Shown here: in pieces, positions 58,034 through 64,000 of the stretch
Numbering within the stretch: the stretch's first letter is position 1
Layout: every line of letters starts with the position of its first letter
Origin: Allium sativum
Lineage: Eukaryota > Streptophyta > Magnoliopsida > Asparagales > Amaryllidaceae
Reading direction: 5' to 3'
NCBI GenBank assembly: GCA_030737875.1
Contig: CM060926.1
Span: forward strand, 316,050,922-316,114,921
Length of the DNA: 64,000 nucleotides
The notes under the pieces: model-generated
What the model saw: the letters and a program-made list of their open reading frames with translations, nothing else
What the model was told of the DNA's origin: nothing
Database searches by the model: none
Translations under genes and position numbers: made by a program

Positions 58034-58504
58034 GGTGGTTCAAGAATTCTTGAATTACCCATTCTTGATGATAATATGGAAATAAGAACACTTGGCGAGG
58101 CAGTGAAAACTACAGCCAGTGTCAGAATCAAAATTGGGAGCAGTGTTATGTGTGTATTACTATTGCAGTAATGCACACAGTTTGGAAATTAATGATATGT
58201 GTGTATTACTATTGCAGTAATGCACACAATCTGAAAATCGAATGTACATGATGAAAATCAGTGCAAAGTAGAGCCAAGAATCATGAAAAGAACTTGTAGC
58301 CAGTGGAAGATGATGATAAACTATCGGAATCCATGAGGCAGGGCAAGAAAAGCAAAGAGAAACTGATGAACATGGCACTTGATCTATGAGAAAGGTACAC
58401 CCTCCTATGATGAAGCTTTTTTTAGGAGTAATGATACAAAACCACGCTTGTATTCAGTTTCGATGATTTGCAACGGATCTTGTTCATCTGTTAGGCATTT
58501 TGTT
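58034..58504 (-). other. G leader between primer site and gag
   Basis: Untranslated leader of the copia element. It contains a tandem duplication (58148-58191 and 58196-58238), each unit with a near-perfect hairpin TGTGTATTACT/AGTAATGCACA. Open frames here (57935-58171 and others) are shadows. Confidence 0.65.
58148..58238 (-). repeat. Duplicated hairpin in G leader
   Basis: Two 43-44-bp units. Stems at 58151-58177 and 58200-58226 are 11 bp with one G-T type mismatch around ATTGC. Confidence 0.75.
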
Positions 58505-58516
58505 GTTCTGATACCA
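58505..58516 (-). other. G primer-binding site
   Basis: TGGTATCAGAAC on the minus strand, the copia variant of the initiator tRNA-Met site, followed by AACAAAATGCC. Confidence 0.8.
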
Positions 58517-58517
58517 T

Positions 58518-58744
58518 AAAAGGAGAACATAGATTTTATTGTGGTAGAAAGTTTTTACAATACTGAATGAATATCTGCCGCACTATAACTTGTGTTTATA
58601 ATGTTATACAGGTGTAACGTGGGCTCTTATGTACAAAGTTAATGTTGGGGTGTTAAAGGCCCATGCGGCTACTAATGTAATAATAAAACATCGAATACAT
58701 ATTTTTGGAACATTTTCTTATTCTATTAATACGAATATGTTACA
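58518..58744 (-). repeat. G 5' LTR (short copia LTR)
   Basis: On the minus strand it starts TGTAACATATTCG (58744), passes ATAAGAGCCCACG, then ATTATAAACAC (TATA-like), and ends TTCTCCTTTTA before the primer site. About 227 bp, short but within the range of small copia LTRs. The right-hand 3' LTR is missing because the element is truncated at 17551. The start is judged from TGT only, so it is less certain. Confidence 0.5.
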
Positions 58745-59045
58745 TTGCTCTGCAAACCAGTCATTGACTTCAAGTTCGATTATCATATCCTCAAGCTACG
58801 TATCCCCGATTCATGCATTCATCACATTCATTCATTAATTAAACAAGAAATTATCAATTAAGAAATAATACAAATTTGATGGATATAATTTATTGTCGAT
58901 AAAGCTACAAAATAAATGAAGATAGAGGAAAAATGTGATTATTTTGGGGGTACAGATAACGGTTCGTTGGAAAAGTATGACTACGACTAAATAAAAGCCA
59001 ACTTGGGACATGTTATTATGAAAATCACATGGTTCGATAGAAAGT
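58745..59045. other. Gap between copia LTR and hAT pseudogene
   Basis: AT-rich. A 40-bp segment at 58748-58790 (CTCTGCAAACCAGTCATTGA...) repeats 59054-59098 inside the hAT pseudogene, so part of this gap is hAT-derived. Nothing else is recognised. Confidence 0.5.
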
Positions 59046-61382
59046 CCCAAAATTGCTCTGCAAACTAGTCATTGATTTCAAGTTTAGTATCTCAATTATC
59101 GTTTTTATATTGGGTATTAAGAATTGTCTTTGGACTTTTAATTCTAAAAATAAATCAATACCATCAATATCTGACGATTCTTTATGCTTTAGAAACTGAG
59201 CAAGGTTAAGGCAAAAAATTTAAACTGTCATTGTTTATTGACATTAATTTTTCCAAATCATACAAAAAACCAAATATTTCTTCGTATAATTGAAATTTCA
59301 AATCTATTTGTTATTGACATGATTGATTTATCAATTATGAAATAAAAATAACCTGTTTTAAAGCTCTCTTCAGGCGATTGAATTATTTCATTATTTGAAG
59401 TTTCATAAAATTGTTTTTTTCTATGAATTATTCTTTTTTCGCAAAATAAATGCTCGATTTGCATTTCATTTGCGATCTCTATTGTCAAGACTACCGCCGA
59501 TTTATATCCTTCTACCCTATATGTTTGAAAATTTTCAAGTAAACCTTCTAATTGATCGATAGCAACATTAATAGGTATATCAATAGATTGTAATGTTTTG
59601 CTATGTTCATTATCTATAAATAAAACTTCATACCAAATAACCATACTCAACAAAAATTCGTAATTCCATAATTCATGTATTGCTAGACTCTCTTCTTCAC
59701 TTTTTATTTTTGCATCTGCATTCTTAGATTTTTGCTAATTCAATTAAAGCATCTCTTATTTGCGGAGTTTGATATCTTAATGCTTTTATGCTATCTACTC
59801 TAATTTCCCATTGAGTTTGTGATTATGATTTAACGTTCAAAAAAGGTATATTGTCTAATCATATTTTCCAATGTTTTGGGGATGAAGAAAATAATGTATT
59901 CATTGTACTCCTCTAGAAAATGACATGGCTTTTGAAGAGCAATTAGCCATATCACATGTTACTAAATTTAAACTATGACAACCATAAGGTGTATAAAATG
60001 CTTTAGGATTTAATTCTAACAATATTTTTTGAATGCCTTTATTTTTACTTTTCATATTAGATCCATTATCATATCCCTATCCTCTTATGTCATTAATACC
60101 AAGTTGAAGTTTTTCAATTATATTGATAAGTTCAGTACAAAGTCCTTTTCCTGATGTATCATCTATTTTTATAAATTCTAAAAAAATGTTCTTCTATTTT
60201 AATGGGATTTATAGAAATATTGACATATCTTAGAATTAAAGTCATTTGTTCTTTATGACTTATGTCATGAGTACAATCTAGTATAACAGAGAAATATTTT
60301 GCATCTTTAATTTTTTTATAATTGTTTTTTTTAATTTCAAATGTTAAAATTTGTATTAGTTCATTTTGGACATTGTGTCCAAGATAATGATTACAGATTT
60401 TACCATTTTTTATTCGATGAACATGCTCTTGCATAATTGGATCAAACTCAGCTATCGTACTTAGAAAGATTCCATATCATTTTCAAATAATTTTTCATTT
60501 GTCCTACGAAAAGCAATATTATTTTAGAAATATTTTTTATGATAACTATAATTCTGAGTAATACACCTCTCCAACACTCTCTTTCTTTGTAGTGTGTTCT
60601 TGAATTTTAGTGTCAATTTTTCTCGTTTTCGATAGTCTTATTTCTTACTCAAACCAAATTTTCATATTTAAAATATGTTCATTTGACGTTTCATGACTTT
60701 TTAATTTTAAACTAATATTTCGCCAATCATTGCTTCCTTTATTGTTTAATTGAGTAGTACTAGAATTTGAATTAAATAATTTACAATAGAAACAAAACAC
60801 TTTATCGGCTGATTTAGAATATATTAACCATCTTCGATGAATTTTGTCCCCATTTAAAAGTATTTGAGTATAAAGTTTATTAGAGAATCTTCTTTTATTT
60901 TCATCTAAAAAATATTTAGTTAAATTTTCTCTAATAGGACCTTTTTCTACTAATAAATTTCTTAATTTGATGTGAATTTCTTTCCATGTTACAAGATCAT
61001 AAATTTCAAAAGACAATTGCGACGTTTCAACTATATTTTCATCATTTAAAATTCCCATATTTAATTCGCCTATTGAATTATCACTATGATCGCTTGTTTT
61101 ATACTCATCGAAATCATCACCACTTTTAGAAATTTTTTTACTGTCATTAGTTGCACAAGTTTGATTATTTATATCAAGTTCTAAATCTAACGAATTATTT
61201 TCTACCTCAACTACATCTTCAATTTATATAAGTGAATTATTATCTGATCTTATTAGCTCACTGCAACTAGTTTTTGTAAAGTATTTATTAATATCTCCTC
61301 TTTGTGAAGTAATTAAATTTTTAATCTCATTTTCTATTTACGACTTTGATATCCAAAAAGATAATTTTTTGTTGATATGGTC
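59046..61382 (-). pseudogene. hAT transposase (TTF zinc finger, DUF4371), decayed
   Basis: Minus strand. Near the start: 'STKNYLFGYQSRK' (61382, the ATG looks mutated to ATA), then 'RGDINKYFTKTS'. The TTF-type zinc finger region is 61058-60645, with 'YSKSADKVFCFYCKLF' and 'SNDWRNISLKLKSHETSNEH'. DUF4371 follows (60434-60159) with 'NHYLGHNVQNELIQIL' and the first catalytic-aspartate region 'YFSVILDCTHDISH'. Next come 'LQLGINDIRG', 'GYDNGSNMKSKNKG' and 'YGCHSLNLVTCDMAN' (about 60100-59940), the region with the second acidic residue. Then 'MVIWYEVLF' and 'CEKRIIHRKKQF' (59653-59258). The end near 59046 ('FLKHKESSDIDGIDLF' at about 59190) stops before the C-terminal hAT dimerisation domain. Several stops and frameshifts make it non-functional. 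It once catalysed cut-and-paste transposition. Confidence 0.9.
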
Positions 61383-62224
61383 ACCACTCAATTAGAGGTT
61401 AAAAATTAAATTGTACTGCTTCCAAACTTCACCCTATAGGAACCAACAAATCTGAAAATTAAATACTAACAAAAAAAATCAAAAAATTAAGCTCCACCAA
61501 AAAAACCAATATACTTGAAAATTGATAATTATATAATATTGCCAATAGTTCAGCAATCACCAACAGTTCAATAGATGATTAAACTATACAAATATAAAAC
61601 CAAAACATACCTCAATTCCTCAACAATATTTGCAGTTATTATGAGAATGCAAAGAGAGAGATCAGATCTTCTATTTAGATACAAGATTAAGGACTAACTC
61701 AGCAATTGAATAAGATCTATAATTCTAGGAAAATTGCAGCAATCGCCCGTAGTTCAACACAGCAAAATAATGACAAAGAGAAGCAAAAAGAAGAAGAGTG
61801 CGTACTACGTAGACAAAGAGGAAATAAGTTAGCAAAGAAAATGTTTTGTTGTAATAAATATATACTATAGAATTTGAGGAGACTGCATGTGGAGAGATGA
61901 AACTGAATGTTGGAGCTCGTGTGTAATGCAGTTTATAGTTACTAAGCATAAAAATAAATGCATTGTTGAATCTGAAGGGGCCCTTGAAGTATAGGGTCCC
62001 TAAACATTTGCTTAGACTGCCTAAATGAAGAGCCAGGCTTGGCAGTACAAAAGTTGTAAACCCTACCACATAAAGAGCACACCCAAGAATACCAAACATG
62101 TATAGTTTCTAATCCAAACAAAAATGCACTATACTGCGCTGCATGGAAGATATATTTCATGCATCTTATTCACAAGTAAAAGTATATGCAAAATAATACT
62201 ATGATATCTAATAATTCAATTTAT
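61383..62224 (-). other. 5' region of hAT element, possible terminal repeat
   Basis: Non-coding. Around 61976-62042 the minus strand reads AGCCTGGCTCTTCATTTAGG followed by CAAATGTTTAGGGACCC, which resembles the GGCTCT...TTAGGCA...GGGCCC ends of plant TTF-type hAT elements. I could not find a matching inverted end on the other side, nor an 8-bp target duplication. Open frames at 61725-62160 are not recognised. Confidence 0.4.
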
Positions 62225-62449
62225 CTAACAATGACTAAGATCTCCAAGTAGAGTTACAGTTATTGCTGGTGCAAATACATATGGAGCAAAATTAGCCCCA
62301 GCGTCACCCTCAGCTTTAGCAAAATTCAACGGATGATTAACCGACCTCCTCTGTCTTCCTACCCTCAGCATCAACATCTCCCAAGGAGGCATGCCAGGGT
62401 CGACATCAACATGTGCGTCACCCTCGTCAAAAAATAACAATTTATGCAT
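62225..62449 (-). other. Unrecognised 74-codon open frame
   Basis: MHKLLFFDEGDAHVDVDPGM... with a fairly ordinary amino-acid mix (acidic start, PPWEMLML, basic RVGRQRR). The sequence is less AT-rich than its surroundings. It could be an exon or gene fragment carried by a transposon, or chance. No domain recognised; no clear splice sites chosen. Confidence 0.15.
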
Positions 62450-62960
62450 CCTTCAAAGCCTATTTCCAAAATTGATCGATCAACATCCAAACAAGTACGA
62501 GAAGGCCTACATACGATTCCTAAAACAAGACGATTGTCATCCTCTATGCTTTCTGATGGAAGTACTGCCCTCGTTTCTTCCTCCTTGCAAAGTCAAAACC
62601 ATCTTTTTAGCATTTTTTAGAGATAGCTGAAGTTCAAAAGTATAGGGTATCGATTCTTGTTTTCGGTTTTGAATCTGTTTATTAGTAGGAGAAGGAGAAT
62701 TAGGGGATGAGATATTTTTGATCTAGGGATGAGCATAAGCGAAAATGGTAAAACAATATTACTAGGTTTTATTTAGAGGAAACAAAAAAATTTAAGGCAG
62801 GAGTTTTTTTGGATCTTAGCAAATCATGACCTATCATGAAACAAAAGAATTAAAATTAAAATGACAAACAACTAAAATAAACAATAACACTTCAAAATAT
62901 CGCGTTATGTATCAGCATTATAAAAGAAAACTATTCTTGTAGTGATTCTTCATGGGATCA
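62450..62960. other. AT-rich stretch without recognised features
   Basis: A 79-codon plus-strand frame (62391-62630) overlaps the unrecognised minus-strand one and looks like chance. TAGGGATGAGCATAA at 62725 resembles a hAT end (TAGGGGTGGGCA type) but has no partner. Confidence 0.4.
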
Positions 62961-63595
62961 GCATACTACCCGGAGAACTCCCAGATCGGTACTAGCAACA
63001 AAGCTCGAGATGGGGGAAACTTCCTGTTTTGGATCAGTGCAAGCTTCTGGAGGTGGATCGGCATAATGATTGAGACTTAGGTATTGCTTGGAGAATTGCT
63101 TAAGTCCTTCGATCGGTATGCTCAGATTGGTACTGATCGGGATTGGCACCAGTCTGAGGCGTAATGGATTGGGCTGATCCTGGCTTTCCCAATTTTGAAT
63201 TGGTCTTTGTGGGTACTATTTCTTGGATAATATTCTCGACATCATGGACTTCACTACAGCTATAAATAGAGGAGGATTTTGGATATTTTAAAGGATTCTC
63301 GTTTGGATCTTAAGCATTCTTTTTGGCTCTTGGACACTCATACATAAGGATTATGATATTTCCAATGCTAATTCTCTTACTCTCGGTATTTCTATAATCT
63401 AAAGGGATTGCATTTGTAATCATACAGTGTAACCAATGAAGATTACCTCTTAGTGGACGTAGGCATAATTTACTAAAACAATATAAATATTGTGTTTATT
63501 TTACTTTATCGTACTCTATGTCTACATTCTCATCTTTCTACTATGATCATAAACTGGCATTCGAGTGTTGTGTTTGATTGATCATTGCATCAACA
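62961..63595 (+). repeat. H: 5' LTR 3' part of a Tat-like gypsy element
   Basis: Holds several GATCGG/GATCAG sites (63030-63180), a clear TATA box TATAAATAGA (63261), the block CTTAGTGGACGTAGGCATAA (63450) often seen near the ends of Tat-type LTRs, and the terminus CATCAACA at 63595 before the primer site. The LTR's own start is not clear; 62961 is approximate. Confidence 0.65.
63261..63270 (+). promoter_or_regulatory. TATA box in H LTR
   Basis: TATAAATAGA followed by GGAGG, a consensus plant core promoter element about 335 bp before the LTR end. Confidence 0.6.
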
Positions 63596-63598
63596 TTT

Positions 63599-63616
63599 TG
63601 GCGCACCAGGAAGGGA
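63599..63616 (+). other. H primer-binding site, Tat-type
   Basis: TGGCGCACCAGGAAGGGA, close to the TGGCGCGCCAGGTAGGG form seen in many plant Tat elements and unlike the tRNA-Met sites elsewhere in the window. The tRNA is not assigned here. Confidence 0.65.
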
Positions 63617-63929
63617 CACGACAACCATCTTTCTAGCTTAAAGGAATTAGATATGGTGAAATGAAAAAAGACAGATGCTAGCAGGTAACATGAAGGCTAA
63701 AGTGGAAGGAAGCCAGAAGGATTCCTCCGTTACAAACCTCTCCATCTATTTAACTCGGGAATAGATGGATGAAGTCATCAGGGAGTTGGAATCACACATG
63801 GAGGGTAAGATGGACTCCTCAAAAGATAAGAGAAAATGACGAACACTTTTTTCTCAAGGGTGGATCAACTCAGAAGGACAGTAGGTTAGGGAAAGACCCA
63901 GTGGCACACAACGGATGGAATAAGGCACA
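63617..63929 (+). other. H leader/gag start, cut by a giant LTR
   Basis: Internal region right after the primer site. A 63-codon frame (63769-63960) reads MKSSGSWNHTWRVRWTPQKI, which may be decayed gag, but no domain is clear. It is interrupted at 63930. Confidence 0.4.
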
Positions 63930-64000
63930 TGTAACAACCCGAAAATCCGAGCCAATTTAAAATTTTTATTTTGGCAATTTTAGTGAATTTTGAATATTTA
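63930..64000 (+). mobile_element. Start of another giant LTR
   Basis: TGTAACAACCCGAAAATCCG then AGCCAATTTAAAATTTTTAT and TTTGGCAATTTTAGTGAATT. It matches the minus-strand starts of A and B closely, so it belongs to the A/B subfamily. It continues beyond the window. Confidence 0.85.

Noticed and set aside
61725..62160. 124- and 72-codon minus-strand frames
   Set aside because: Hydrophobic, no recognised domain; they overlap the putative hAT end.
62725..62740. TAGGGATGAGCATAA as a hAT terminal repeat
   Set aside because: No inverted partner or 8-bp duplication found on the other side of the transposase.

Overview
This window is plant nuclear DNA, most likely from a flowering plant with a large, repeat-rich genome. 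Everything recognisable in it is transposon-derived. There are retrotransposon primer-binding sites matching plant initiator tRNA-Met, Ty3/gypsy chromovirus-like and Tat-like pieces, Ty1/copia gag, and a plant hAT transposase of the TTF-finger/DUF4371 type. I found no intact host gene, tRNA, rRNA or CRISPR. Nearly all long open frames are by-products of low-complexity or tandem DNA.

The window is a nest of insertions whose order can be read from 5-bp target duplications. On the left (1-11341) lie chromovirus-type LTR remnants, here called E1 and E2. They are split by a 6.5-kb solo LTR (A, 4189-10706, minus). E2 ends inside the LTR of an older gypsy element F (11342-17550), which keeps a decayed gag-pol. 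F abuts a decayed copia element G (minus strand; 17551-18381 and 57546-58744). Inside G's gag sits element D (18382-57545, target duplication ATCTT/ATCCT). Inside D's second LTR sits element C (25705-55763, GCAAG/GCAAA). Inside C's first LTR, in opposite orientation, sits element B (32720-47665, perfect AGCTT). To the right are a hAT transposase pseudogene (about 59046-61382, minus), an unassigned stretch, a Tat-like gypsy 5' LTR plus leader (about 62960-63929), and the first 71 bases of one more giant LTR (63930-64000).

The most unusual content is the family of A, B, C and the 63930 copy. These elements have LTRs of about 6.5-7.4 kb, while the region between the LTRs is only 1037 bp (B) or 400 bp (C) and codes for nothing I can see. 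They still carry what a retrotransposon needs in cis: a tRNA-Met primer-binding site, a polypurine tract, TGT...ACA ends and 5-bp target duplications. Just after the primer site both carry tandem small hairpins whose stems differ between copies by paired changes while the loop stays similar, so they are candidate packaging or dimerisation signals. Each giant LTR also follows one plan: AT-rich 5' part, TATA-like box, GC-rich leader ending in a splice-donor-like site, several kb of minisatellites, then a balanced-composition 3' part with a conserved hairpin and acceptor-like site. The motif next to their polypurine tract resembles chromovirus 3' ends, so a chromovirus may supply their proteins; that is inference.

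A second structured system is in the D/E LTRs: pairs of about 92-bp modules with a similar central loop and three different stem sequences. LTR identities, judged by eye, fit the nesting: B about 99%, C clearly lower, D lower still.
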